Shown piece after piece: positions 46,363 to 56,178 of a stretch of DNA of 64,000 nt. This DNA comes from Solirubrobacter sp963724195. GTDB lineage: Bacteria > Actinomycetota > Thermoleophilia > Solirubrobacterales > Solirubrobacteraceae. Position 1 is the first letter of the stretch. Each line of letters opens with the position of its first letter. The stretch spans positions 169,826 through 233,825 of the forward strand of contig CAVRTQ010000013.1 in assembly GCA_963724195.1 (NCBI GenBank). The letters run 5' to 3'. The translations under genes were made by a program, and so were the position numbers. Under the pieces are notes generated by a model, which was given only the letters and a program-made list of their open reading frames with translations, was not told where the DNA came from and searched no databases.

Positions 46363-47727
46363 TCACCCGACGTGGCCGCGCCCCGCCTGGTAGTGACTGC
46401 TGATGTCGGCCGGGGAGAGCGCGGTGCTGTAGACAGCGACCTCGTCGGCATGATCCCTGTGTGTACTCCGTGAGCCGCAGCGCGGTCGCCTTCTACCTGG
46501 ACTCTTGGTGACCGCGATGTGGTGCCAGGCGTTGCGCACGGCGGCGATGGTCCCGGGGACGACGAACGGGACGCCGCCGACGCGGTAGGCGAGGCGCTCG
46601 CCGCTCGCCGCGTAGGCGAGGATCCAGCCGGTGCCGGACACCGAGTTGTGGTCGCGCATGATCGCGGTGCCGCTGCGCCAGTTGAACCAGCCCTCGAGCG
46701 TGCCTGAGCTCGACAGCGGTGGGGTGGTGGCGGTCATCTCGCCGCGGACGCCGTCGAACCACGCGGAGGTGTCCGAGTCGGCCGTGAGCGCTCCGGGTTC
46801 GCCGAGGCGCACGCCCGCTGCGGTGTAGCTGCCGGGGAACGTGCTGGTCTGGTCGACCGCCACGCCGCCCTCGTGCTCGCCGAGACGCCAGTAGCCGATC
46901 AGCCCAGGCGTCTGGAGGGCCGCGGCGCGGTAGGCGCTTGCGGAGGGCGCGGAGGCGGTGAACGTCCGATCCTCGCCGACGGTGGTGCCGGTGGCGTTCT
47001 CGGCGACGAGGCGGTAGTGGTAGGTGGCGCCGGCGGCCAACCCGGTGAGCGGCGCCTGCACGCGCCGCTCAGCGACGTCGGGATCGGCGATCTCTGCCTC
47101 GGCGGTGCGGCTGCCGTAGCTGGTCGTCAAGCCGTACTCGAAGCGATACGTGGTGCGCTGGTTGTACGGGTTGAGCGTGCCCTTGAGCACGGCCGAGTCG
47201 GTCTCGACGGCGCCCGCGGGCCCGGTCGTGACGCTCGGAGCGCGGGCGGCGTCGACCGTCACCTCCACGATGCACGTGTCCGTGGCGCCCTGGTCGTCGG
47301 TCACCGTCAGGGCCGGGAAGTATCGGCCGGGCTGTCCGTACTGGTGGCGGATCTGCGCGCCGGTCGCCGTGGTGCCGTCGCCGAGGTCCCAGTGGTAGGC
47401 CGCGACGGTTCCGTCCTCGTCTCGAGACGCGCGCGCGTCGAAGGTGACCTCCTGCGGCGCCGGCCCGCTCCGGGAAGCGAGCGTCGCGTCGGCGATGGGC
47501 GGGGCACAGGCAGTGCCTGGGACGTGCAGGAACTCACCGCCGCCGGAGGGTCGATCAGCGAAGACGGCAAGGAGCTGTTCTACAGCGAGGCGGCCTGAAC
47601 AGCATCCTTGTGCGTGTGCGGACCATTCATTGATAGAGATATCTGTCGCACGCTGTGTTATGGCGGCGTCAAGGTGCCGGCACCGCGCGTTGACAGTGGG
47701 CAGTTGCGCGGCGTAGGGTTGGTGCAC
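46363..47727 (-). CDS. PKD / fibronectin / LamG-domain protein, truncated and internally deleted
   Basis: From about 47500 downward the frame shows a PKD domain (VTFDARASRDEDGTVAAYHW, QYGQPGRYFPALTVTDDQG), a fibronectin-like unit (RFEYGLTTSYGSRTAEAE) and a LamG-type domain (LIGYWRLGEHEGG, LEGWFNWRSGTAIMRDH, NAWHHIAVTK). About 30 residues of the LamG fold are missing near 46490, before the final DEVAVYSTALSPADISSHY. The N-terminal ~60 residues (47550-47727) do not look like a protein start and carry no signal peptide. The gene therefore appears 5'-truncated. It was probably a large secreted protein. Confidence 0.55.
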   Translation of the reverse strand: MHQPYAAQLPTVNARCRHLDAAITQRATDISINEWSAHAQGCCSGRLAVEQLLAVFADRPSGGGEFLHVPGTACAPPIADATLASRSGPAPQEVTFDARASRDEDGTVAAYHWDLGDGTTATGAQIRHQYGQPGRYFPALTVTDDQGATDTCIVEVTVDAARAPSVTTGPAGAVETDSAVLKGTLNPYNQRTTYRFEYGLTTSYGSRTAEAEIADPDVAERRVQAPLTGLAAGATYHYRLVAENATGTTVGEDRTFTASAPSASAYRAAALQTPGLIGYWRLGEHEGGVAVDQTSTFPGSYTAAGVRLGEPGALTADSDTSAWFDGVRGEMTATTPPLSSSGTLEGWFNWRSGTAIMRDHNSVSGTGWILAYAASGERLAYRVGGVPFVVPGTIAAVRNAWHHIAVTKSPGRRRPRCGSRSTHRDHADEVAVYSTALSPADISSHYQAGRGHVG

Positions 47728-47744
47728 CAGTCCGGAGGTGTGAG

Positions 47745-47924
47745 ATGGTCAAGTGGCTCGGCAGAGCCCGTGACCGCCGCAACAAGCGCCGCGCCGAGCG
47801 GCGCGCCAATCGCGGCGAGCGAGCGGAGCGTCGCAACGAAGCCAAGGCGCTCCGACAGCGGCACGAGCGCTTCGACGACAAAGGCGGTCCGGTGGGCGGC
47901 GGTCCGATGGGCGGCGGTATCTGA
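47745..47924 (+). CDS. Small basic hypothetical protein (59 aa)
   Basis: An ORF too short for most gene callers starts at ATG 47745 with GGAGG seven bases upstream. The product begins MVKWLGRARDRRNKRRAERR, continues as an Arg/Glu-rich helix, and ends in a glycine tail (GGPVGGGPMGGGI). The strong ribosome site and the regular charge pattern support translation. It may bind nucleic acid or ribosomes; that is a guess from composition only. Confidence 0.5.
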   Translation: MVKWLGRARDRRNKRRAERRANRGERAERRNEAKALRQRHERFDDKGGPVGGGPMGGGI

Positions 47925-48055
47925 CCGTCCCGCACCGCTTGAGCGCCGCATCGCGCGCCGGAAACGGGCGACGGCCTCGAGCAGGTGCTCGCGCGCCACT
48001 CGACGAAAAGACGGGTGGGAGTTGGTCGCTGAGCAATTACGGTCAGGGCAGCGAC

Positions 48056-49675
48056 ATGAGCGCCCATCCGTTGACCGTCCGACTGCAGCCCGAGAGAAGG
48101 CTGCGTCTGCGCGCGGTGCGAGGGGACGACGCGGCGTTCGCCGCCGTCTATGAGCGCCATCACCAGGCGCTGTACCGGTATTGCCGCTCGATCGTGCAGA
48201 ACGATCAGGACGCACAGGACGCGCTGCAGAACGCCTTCACGCGCGCGTTCGCGGCGCTTCAGACGGAGCAACGCGACTTCGACCTGCGCCCGTGGCTGTT
48301 CCGGATCGCGCACAACGAGGCGATCACGGTGCTGCGCCAACGTCGAGCGACGGCCGTGCTGAACGACGACGCGCAAGTCGCCGGTGCGCTCGAAGACCGT
48401 GTCGCCGAGCGGGAGGAGTTGCGGCTGCTGCGCGCCGATCTCGCCGACCTGCCCGAACGCCAGCGCGCCGCGCTCGTGCTGCGGGAGCTCAACGGGCTCT
48501 CCCACGACGAGATCGGCCGGATCCTCGACCTGTCTCCCTCCGGGGTCAAACAGGCGTTGTTCGACGCGCGTAGCGGGCTATGGAGCGCGCGCGACGGCCG
48601 GGCGCTGGCCTGCGACGACGTGCGCCGGAAGCTGTCCGACGGCGACGGTCGGGTCCTGCGCGGTCGCGGTATGCGGGCGCATCTACGCGCGTGCGTGATC
48701 TGTCAGGGCTTCCGCGCCGAACTGGCGTCGCGCCCGCAGCGGCTGCGCGTGCTCGCTCCGCCGCTGCCCGCCGCCGGCGCGGCGTCGCTGCTCTCGCCGC
48801 TGCTCGGTGGGACCGCGGCCAAGTTGCTTGCCTGCGTCGTGCTCGCGGGCGGCGGGACGACGGTCGCCGCGGTGCAGGCCCTGTCTTCTCCCGCCCCGGC
48901 GCGCGAAGGCACGAGCGTGGAGCGCGCGGCGGCCACCGTCACGCCCGCGTCGGTGACACCGGCGCACGTCCCCGGGCGCGCGGCTCCGCCGTTCGGTTCC
49001 CAGATGGCCGGCGTCGCGGAACGCGCGGCGCCGCTCGTGGCGACCCAGCGGCCCCGCCGGCGCGCCCGCGAGCGCGAGCGAACCGCATCGGTGCCGACCC
49101 CAACGCAGACGCCGGCCCTCAGCCACGTGGCGGCAGAGGAGCCGTCTGCCGCCAGGCCTACGACGGAGACCACCCCGTCGGCGACGCGCGTCGAGGCGCC
49201 AACGAGCGGGACCCCGGCCGCCGATCGCGTCCAAGACAAGCCCATACCGCCCGAGACCGGCCGATCACGGCCGGGGACACCGCCCGGTCGAGCGAAGAAG
49301 CCGCAGCCCATGGCCGTGGTGACCAATCCCGGCAAGGCTCGCGGGAAGGCTCGCGACAACGCTTCGACGCCGCCCACGACGAACCCGAACCACGGGAACC
49401 CAGGTGGCAACGGCAGTGACAGCAGGGGAGGGAAAGCGAGCGGGAACGCGGGCGCCAACGCGGCCGCTGGGCCACCGGCCCGGGCCGAGGCCCCGGGCAA
49501 CAGCGGCACCGCTCCCGGTCACACCGGCGACACCGGCGGGAACGGCATCGCCGGCCCCGCCGCTACCAGCGATGGCAATGCGGGCGGAAACGGGAACGGC
49601 AACGGCGCAGAGGCACCGGGCGACGCGAAGCTGGAGCCTCCGGGCAACTCCGGCAAGTCAGACCGACCAGCCTGA
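48056..49675 (+). CDS. ECF sigma factor fused to zinc-finger anti-sigma-like, membrane and low-complexity domains
   Basis: This is a single 539-residue chain. Sigma region 2 is FAAVYERHHQALYRYCRSIV, NDQDAQDALQNAFTRAFAAL, RPWLFRIAHNEAITVLRQ. Region 4 is LPERQRAALVLRELNGLSHD, EIGRILDLSPSGVKQALFDA. It then has an HLRACVICQGFR motif like zinc-finger anti-sigma domains (H..C..C), one membrane helix (AAKLLACVVLAGGGTTVAAV), and a long exported tail rich in Pro, Thr, Gly and Asn. ATG 48056 is the start. Activity would need release from the membrane, probably by proteolysis. Its targets are unknown. Confidence 0.8.
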   Translation: MSAHPLTVRLQPERRLRLRAVRGDDAAFAAVYERHHQALYRYCRSIVQNDQDAQDALQNAFTRAFAALQTEQRDFDLRPWLFRIAHNEAITVLRQRRATAVLNDDAQVAGALEDRVAEREELRLLRADLADLPERQRAALVLRELNGLSHDEIGRILDLSPSGVKQALFDARSGLWSARDGRALACDDVRRKLSDGDGRVLRGRGMRAHLRACVICQGFRAELASRPQRLRVLAPPLPAAGAASLLSPLLGGTAAKLLACVVLAGGGTTVAAVQALSSPAPAREGTSVERAAATVTPASVTPAHVPGRAAPPFGSQMAGVAERAAPLVATQRPRRRARERERTASVPTPTQTPALSHVAAEEPSAARPTTETTPSATRVEAPTSGTPAADRVQDKPIPPETGRSRPGTPPGRAKKPQPMAVVTNPGKARGKARDNASTPPTTNPNHGNPGGNGSDSRGGKASGNAGANAAAGPPARAEAPGNSGTAPGHTGDTGGNGIAGPAATSDGNAGGNGNGNGAEAPGDAKLEPPGNSGKSDRPA

Positions 49676-49744
49676 TCGGGAGGCCGAGCCGCTGACGGAA
49701 GAGGGGCGGCCGCAGACCGGTCGCCCCTCTCGTGGCCGTGGGTC

Positions 49745-51365
49745 CTACCTGCCCTGGTGGTGGCCGTGCTCGGCGGCGGCGCCGCCGCCACTGCCGACGG
49801 TGCCTTCAGGACCGGCGGGCGCCGGGATGGTGAACTTGCCGGGCACCTTCCTGCCCGGCACGCCGTTCACCGTCTCGGTCGAGTACGCGTACGTGAGCAC
49901 CGCGAACGCGACCGCGTCGGAGTTGATCGCCAGCGCATGCAGGTTGACGTTGGCGAACGTGTCGCAGGCGAGCGTGGTAGCAGGGGTCGTACTGGGCGCC
50001 GGTCGTGCCGCCCCAGATCGCCTGTTGCTCGGCGGTCTTGGGGACCTCGGCGCCGGTGAACAGACCGCCGGCGGCGATGCCGTTGTTGATGAACGCCTGG
50101 TAGTCGCTGCGGCCGCTGAACTCCGCGTCGTCGTAGGGCTCATCGCTGAGCGTGTAGAAGGATTCGAACAGATCCTCGATGGCGATCGAGCCCGGCGGGA
50201 CGGGGACCGGCGCCTCGAAGCCCGACTCGTCGCTGTCGTAGACCATCTGGATGTAGTTCGGCGAGCCGATCATGTCGAAGTTCAGGTAGAGCGCGATCCT
50301 GTCCTTCTCCGCCTGGCTGAGGCCGTTCACGTAGTTGGTCGACCCGACGAGCCCGCTCTCTTCGGCGCCCCACCAGGCGAAGCGCACGGTGTTCTCGGGC
50401 TTGAGCTTCGCGAGCTGGACCGCGGTCTCCAGGATGGCGGCGCTGCCCGAGCCGTTGTCGTTGATGCCCGGTCCGGCGAGCACCGAGTCCAGGTGCGCGC
50501 CGGCCATCACGACGTTGTCGTCGTTGGCGCCGGGCAGCTCGGCGATCACGTTGTACGTCGGCAGCGTCTGGCGCAGCGTGTTGGCGAAGACCCGCATGCG
50601 CAGGCCCGGTGTGTTGGCCAGCGTGACGCCCAGCGCGTAGGTGGTGCCGATCACCGGGATACCGCTGGTGTTGTTGGCGGTGAGCGTGACCGCCGGGATG
50701 CCGTTGCGGTCAGGGGCGGTCGTGTTGCCCTGATTGAAGATCACGATCCCGACGGCGCCGGCCGCCGCGGCGTTCTCAGCCTTGATCTCGAACGTGCAGT
50801 CGCCACGTTGCAGCAGCGCGATGTTCCCGCTGGGGAAGTTCGCGAAGTCGGACGCCTGGCAGCCGCTCGTACTGGTGTTGCCCAGGCCCAGCTGCAGGTC
50901 GACGGCCGTGACCGGTGCGGTGACGTTGCCGGGGTCGCTCTGGGTGATCGCCCCGAAGTCGACGCCCTCGACGTAGGTGGTCGCATTGGGTGCGATCTGC
51001 TGGAGCGCCGAAGGGCCGACGACCTCGAAAGCGAGGTAGTCGAACTCCTGGACCTCGGGGTCGTAGCCGGCCGCCTCGAGCGTGTTGACCACGTAGTCGA
51101 CGGACCGGTCGTAACCGGCGAAGCCGGAGAACCGGTTCCCGCCGTTGGCGTCGGCGATCCGCTGCAGCGCCGCCTGGTGCTTGCGGACCCCCTCCACCCG
51201 CACGCACTCGAGCACCTTGTCGTAGGTGTTGTTCGTCCGGTTCCCACAACCTGAGGACGATGGCGCCGCCAGCGCCGCGCTGCCTGGCAGCAGCGCCATG
51301 GCCGCCGCCGTCACCACGCCCACGGCGTACGCATGACGCCGCGGTCGGGCCGTCAATCGAGACAT
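49745..51365 (-). CDS. Secreted M28 family aminopeptidase with PA domain (frameshifted)
   Basis: This ~540-residue exported zinc peptidase starts at ATG 51365 (MSRLTARPRRHAYAVG) and has a signal helix ending AALAAPSS. A PA insert has NIALLQRGDCTFEIKAENAA. The metal site is complete: His in MAGAHLDSVLAGPG, Asp in GINDNGSGSAA, Glu in FAWWGAEESGLVGS, Asp in LYLNFDMIGSPNYI and the final His in DPCYH. A one-base shift near 49985 separates PCYH from LACDTFANVNLHALAIN. It resembles Streptomyces aminopeptidase S. Confidence 0.9.
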
Positions 51366-51632
51366 TTCGCTCCCTCCTTCTGCGGCAGCGGACCTCTTGT
51401 CGTTCGCCGCCTCTGCGGCGAACGTAGTGCAGGGTGAAGCGGTGCGCAACGACCGCCTGCCCGTGGCGCGTTGCGACCCGCAGCGACGCGCGTGATCAGG
51501 CGATCTACGCCCTCACGACCGCGTCTCGTCCGCTTGACAATTCCGGCGACGCCGACATCCGTCCCGCCGCCGATGACCTAAGCGACAGCCGCCGACGACC
51601 CCGGCGCGTCGGCGATCGGCACTGCGCGCTCA

Positions 51633-51767
51633 ATGGCTGAACCTGACGGACTCGACGGCGAGGAGGAGAGCCTGCGTGAGATCGGCGCGCGGCTGGGACT
51701 GAGCGGGGAGCGCGTGCGCCAGGTCGAGCAACGAGCCGTGCACTGCTTCGGGCGAACGCCGACCTAG
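51633..51767 (+). CDS. 44-residue lone sigma-70 region 4.2 (HTH) protein
   Basis: ATG 51633 opens a 44-residue frame ending at TAG 51767. After an acidic start (MAEPDGLDGEEE) it reads SLREIGARLGLSGERVRQVE then QRAVHCFGR. This is the complete -35-recognition helix-turn-helix of primary sigma factors with nothing else attached. Its stop overlaps the convergent response-regulator stop. It could be a remnant, or a mini DNA-binding or sigma-interacting protein. No ribosome site is obvious. Confidence 0.55.
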   Translation: MAEPDGLDGEEESLREIGARLGLSGERVRQVEQRAVHCFGRTPT

Positions 51768-52417
51768 CGCGTGAGGGTGATGCCGTTCTCGTAGGCGTAG
51801 ATGACGACTTGGACGCGGTCGCGCAGTCCGAGTTTCATCAGGATGCGTTTGACGTGGCTGCGGACGGTCGATTCCTCGACCGTCAGCGCCACGCCGATCT
51901 CACGGTTGGACAGTCCACGCGCGATGAGGTCCAGGACGTCGCGCTCGCGTGGCGTGAGCTCGGCGAGCTCGGGTCGTCGGGCAAGGTCGGGAAGCGGCTG
52001 ACAACCCATGCGATCGATCACGCGGCGGGTGACCGAAGGGGAGAGGAGCGCGTCGCCGGCCGCGATCGTGTGCACGGCGGCGATCAGGTCCTCCGGGCGC
52101 GTGCGCTTGAGCAGGAACCCGGACGCGCCTGCGCGGAGCGCGCCGAAGATGTAGTCGTCCTGCTCGAACGTGGTGAGGATGAGCACTCGCGCCGCGGGCG
52201 CCTCGGCGGCGAGCGCAGCCGTCGCCGCGATCCCGTCCAGATCAGGCATCCGGACGTCCATCAGGACGACATCGGGCGCGAGCCGACGCGCGCGGTCGAT
52301 CGCCTCACGGCCGGTGCCCGCGTGGCCGACGACCTCGATCGCCGGGTCCGTCGACAGGAGCTGCGCGAGCCCGGCGCGCATGAGATCGTCGTCGTCCGCG
52401 ATCAGGACGCTTGGCAT
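51764..52417 (-). CDS. NarL/LuxR-type response regulator
   Basis: This 217-residue protein starts at ATG 52417 (MPSVLIADDDDLMRAGLAQL). The phospho-Asp is in VVLMDVRMPDLDG and the switch Lys in GFLLKRTRPEDLI. The LuxR-type helix-turn-helix is LTPRERDVLDLIARGLSNRE followed by STVRSHVKRILMKLGLRDR. It is coupled to the kinase gene by a 16-base overlap. The divergent ABC exporter is the likely target. Confidence 0.92.
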   Translation of the reverse strand: MPSVLIADDDDLMRAGLAQLLSTDPAIEVVGHAGTGREAIDRARRLAPDVVLMDVRMPDLDGIAATAALAAEAPAARVLILTTFEQDDYIFGALRAGASGFLLKRTRPEDLIAAVHTIAAGDALLSPSVTRRVIDRMGCQPLPDLARRPELAELTPRERDVLDLIARGLSNREIGVALTVEESTVRSHVKRILMKLGLRDRVQVVIYAYENGITLTR

Positions 52418-53517
52418 GCGTATGGCAGCTCGGCGTGGACGCGGAACGATCCCTCGGACCGCGCGACCTGCAACGCCCCGCCGGTGAGCGCAGCACGCTC
52501 GCGCATGCCGATGAGCCCGTGGCCGCCAGTCCCGCGAGTTGCCGTTTCCGCGGGCACGGGGTTGACCACGGTGAGCTCGATGCCGGCGTCCCGGAAGGCG
52601 AGGTCAACGCGCGCCGAGCCGGTGCCGTGGCGCGCCGCGTTGGTGAGCGCCTCCTGCAGGATGCGGTACGCGGCCTGGTCGACGCTGCCGGCCAAGGGGC
52701 GCGCGGGCCCGGCAGCGCGGAGGGTGACGTCCAGACCGCACGCGGTGTGATGGGAGAGCAGCGTGTCCAGGGAAGCCAGGCCAGTCGGCGTGGTTTCCGC
52801 GTCGCCCTCGCGCAACGCACGGAGCAGCCCGTCGAGTTCGCCGACGGTGTCGCGGGCGATCGTCTCGATCGTCTCCAGTGTCTCGCCGGCCGGCTCGCCG
52901 CGCAGCCGGGCCGCGCCCGCGAGCACGCCGATCACGTTGATGGCGTGGCCGGCCGAGTCGTGCAGGTCGCGGGCGATGCGGGCGCGTTCCTCGGCGACGG
53001 CCAGGCGGCGCTCGTTCTCCGCCTCACGCTCGGCCCGGTGCGCGCGCTCCTCGAGCTGCGCCAGCTGCGCGCGCCGCAGTCGTGTGCGCTCGCCGGCGAA
53101 CCACGCGGTGGCGATCGCCAGTCCGCCGTGGAACATTTGGCTGAGACTGAGCCCGCTCCCAAGCGCCCAGGCCGCGCAACCACCGACGGCCAACGCGAGC
53201 GTCCGCGACGCCAAGGGCCGATCACTGGCGAGGTAGTACAGCGCCACGGCCGTCGCGACCGGGAAGCCCGGTCGATAGCCCAATGCGACGAGGCCCGTGT
53301 CGGCCGCGGCCGCGACGAGGAAGACGACGGCAGGGCGGCGCCGATGGAATGGCAGAACGACGGCTCCGGTGAGCGCGAGCAGCACGCCGGCGACACTCAC
53401 GTCGTGCATGCCGCCTGGCGCAATCGGCAGTCCCCGCGACGCCAGGGCGAGCGTGGCCGCGAGCACCGCGATGGCGATCGCGACATCGACCAGAAGCCGT
53501 GAGAGGTGCTGCGGCAC
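52402..53517 (-). CDS. NarL-group sensor histidine kinase (HisKA_3)
   Basis: This ~371-residue kinase has about five membrane helices in the first 140 residues. The HisKA_3 phospho-site is ARIARDLHDSAGHAINVIGV, with ATPase motifs QEALTNAARHGTGSARVD and GTGGHGLIGMRERAALTGG. GTG 53517 (PQHLSRLLVDV) is my start; the frame is open to 53580. This membrane-embedded sensor plus regulator beside an ABC exporter is typical of envelope-stress or antibiotic-response modules. Confidence 0.88.
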   Translation of the reverse strand: MPQHLSRLLVDVAIAIAVLAATLALASRGLPIAPGGMHDVSVAGVLLALTGAVVLPFHRRRPAVVFLVAAAADTGLVALGYRPGFPVATAVALYYLASDRPLASRTLALAVGGCAAWALGSGLSLSQMFHGGLAIATAWFAGERTRLRRAQLAQLEERAHRAEREAENERRLAVAEERARIARDLHDSAGHAINVIGVLAGAARLRGEPAGETLETIETIARDTVGELDGLLRALREGDAETTPTGLASLDTLLSHHTACGLDVTLRAAGPARPLAGSVDQAAYRILQEALTNAARHGTGSARVDLAFRDAGIELTVVNPVPAETATRGTGGHGLIGMRERAALTGGALQVARSEGSFRVHAELPYACQAS

Positions 53518-53651
53518 GCGCGCCGAGCCTACCGGCGGCGGCCGCTCGCGGCATCCTCTCTCGGGGGGATGCGTCTCCACGAAACGTGGAGGCCGATGAT
53601 CCTCCGCGCGGGTGTTTCGCTGCCGGCGTGGCAGCCATAGCGTGGCCGGCT

Positions 53652-53725
53652 GTGACCACGCACCTCATCGCCCTCGCTGCCCTCGTGCTTGCCGCCGGGG
53701 CCGCCTACTTCGTGTGGCGCCGCCG

Positions 53726-53729
<4 letters not shown>
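53652..53729 (+). CDS. Possible 25-residue membrane micropeptide coupled to the ABC ATPase
   Basis: GTG 53652 opens a 25-residue frame: TTHLIALAALVLAAGAAYFV with a WRRR end. It is a perfect single helix with a positive-inside tail. Its TGA overlaps the TTG start of the ABC ATPase (TTGA), which implies translational coupling. No clear ribosome site is visible, so it could be chance. Confidence 0.35.
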
Positions 53730-54423
<694 letters not shown>

Positions 54424-54427
<4 letters not shown>

Positions 54428-55164
54428 CCGCGCTCATCCGGGCCGAGCTGCTCAAGCAGCGATCGATCCCGACCGGACGCAGCCTACTCGGCGGCATGCT
54501 CACGCTCACCGTGTTCGCCGTGCTGCTCCACGGGCTGAGCTTGCCGCCGGAGAACGTGGGCGTCCGTGAGGACCAACTCGACTTCGTCTTCCGCTGGGGC
54601 GCGCTGTTCGGCTCGTTGTTCGCCTCGATCCTGGGCGCTGTGTCGATCACCGGCGAGTTCCGTCACGGGACCATCCGCCCGACGCTGCTCCTCACCCCTC
54701 GGCGTGAGCGGGTCGTCGTCGCCAAGGTGCTTTCGGCCGTCGTGTGGGGTGGCGCGTTCGGTTTGCTTGCTGTGCTCGTGGGCACTGCCGCAGCGGTCGC
54801 ATCACTTGAAGCTCGCTCGATCGACGTCGCGCTCGACGGTGCGGACTACGCACGCCTCCTCTTCGGCGGGACGGCCACGGCGGCGCTGTGGGCGGCGATC
54901 GGCGTCGGGCTCGGAGCCGTCGTGCGTCAGCAGGTCGCGACGGTCGCCGGCCTCGCGATCTGGCTGCTGTTCATCGAGAGCCTGCTCGTCCCCTTCGTGC
55001 CCGATGTGGGACGTCTCGCCCCAGGCGCGGCGGGGGCCGCGCTTGCCGGCATCGACCTCGATGCGCTGCTCGCGCCCGCGGCAGGCGGAGCGCTGCTCCT
55101 GGCGTACGCCGTCGCTGCCGTGGCTGCCGGCGCGGTCAGTCTGGCGAGACGCGACGTGGGCTAG
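54424..55164 (+). CDS. ABC-2 type transporter permease
   Basis: This 246-residue permease has six hydrophobic helices and the ABC-2 motif SITGEFRHGTIRPTLLLTPR near residue 75. It starts at ATG 54424, overlapping the ATPase stop. Together they make an exporter for an unknown drug, lipid or peptide. The ISGEYRHGT-like motif resembles self-resistance pumps. Confidence 0.88.
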
Positions 55165-55200
55165 GCGGGAGCTCGGCGATCGCCTCCAGGGCCGCGGGGC

Positions 55201-56055
55201 CTAGCCCGTGACCGTGGCGCGGGGAACCTGGGGCCGGAATGGCGCGTGTTCGAGAACCCCGCCGCCGCGGACGATCACGGCAGACGACTCGTCGATCTCA
55301 TGCCACACGCCCGGCAGGTCGGAGAACGGCTCGGACGCGATCAGCCGGTCATTGGATTCCGCCGTCGCGAACCACATCTTCCTGTCGGGATATAGCCCGT
55401 GCAGTGCGTCGACGTCAGCCGACGCAAAGAGCGTCCGCGCCCGGCCCTCGGTCGCGTACCGCACCGCCCACAGGGTGCTGCCGTCCGAGACACCGAAGGT
55501 CCCTTGCACCATCGGCGCTACGCCGAGGTCGCTGGCCGTTGCCTCGATCAACCCAACTGTGCGCTCGAGGGCGCCGATCGGGTCCGTTTCGAGCCCGAAC
55601 GTCAGCGCGAGCCTGAACACCACCTCCGTGTCGGTCGACCCCACGATGCCTTTGAACAGCTCCGGATCGATCGCCCACATGAGGTCCCGCCGGATGGCCT
55701 GAAAGTCACCGACGTAGCCGTTGTGCACGAACAGCCAGCGCCCGTGGCGGAACGGATGACAGTTGGTCTGCTGTACCGGTGACCCGATCGCCGCCCGCAC
55801 GTGCACCAGGAACAGCGGGGACGCCGTGTGCGCGGCGAGCTCGCGCAGGTTCGCGTCGCCCCAGGCGGGAGCCACGCTGTGGTAGACGCCTGGGCCTTCG
55901 CCGGCGCCGTACCAGCCGACCCCGACGCCGTCGCCGTTCGTCGCCTCGGCGCCCATTCGTGAGTGCAGGCTCTGGTCGACGATCCCGTGCTGGGTCTTGA
56001 AGAGCAACTCCTCGATGAGGACGGGCTGCCCGTGCCATGCCATCCAACGACACAT
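55201..56055 (-). CDS. Class II glutamine amidotransferase (YafJ/EgtC-like)
   Basis: This 284-residue Ntn-type amidotransferase starts at ATG 56055 with the catalytic Cys2 (MCRWMAWHGQPVLIEELLF). Other motifs are GDGVGVGWYGAGEGP, PLFLVHVRAAIGSPVQQTNC, HPFRHGRWLFVHNGYVGDF and GSTDTEVVFRLAL. It hydrolyses glutamine or a gamma-glutamyl amide. No synthetase partner is nearby, so it is probably a free-standing hydrolase. Confidence 0.9.
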   Translation of the reverse strand: MCRWMAWHGQPVLIEELLFKTQHGIVDQSLHSRMGAEATNGDGVGVGWYGAGEGPGVYHSVAPAWGDANLRELAAHTASPLFLVHVRAAIGSPVQQTNCHPFRHGRWLFVHNGYVGDFQAIRRDLMWAIDPELFKGIVGSTDTEVVFRLALTFGLETDPIGALERTVGLIEATASDLGVAPMVQGTFGVSDGSTLWAVRYATEGRARTLFASADVDALHGLYPDRKMWFATAESNDRLIASEPFSDLPGVWHEIDESSAVIVRGGGVLEHAPFRPQVPRATVTG

Positions 56056-56178
56056 CGCGTTTCTCCCTTGTTGGCCGCTCATCATCGAACCGGCCCCGTC
56101 GCCCGGCGTCATCCCGACCGGGTGATTGGCGCCATGTCGGTGCGCCGAACCGGACATCCGGCTCAAGCCGGGCCACGT

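Noticed and set aside
47505..47598. Plus-strand stretch GGSISEDGKELFYSEAA resembling a PD40 repeat
   Set aside because: It overlaps the antisense PKD-protein frame, is a single repeat without start or neighbours, and could be chance or debris.
49677..51254. Plus-strand extension beyond the sigma-fusion gene
   Set aside because: Antisense to the M28 peptidase and without any domain signature.
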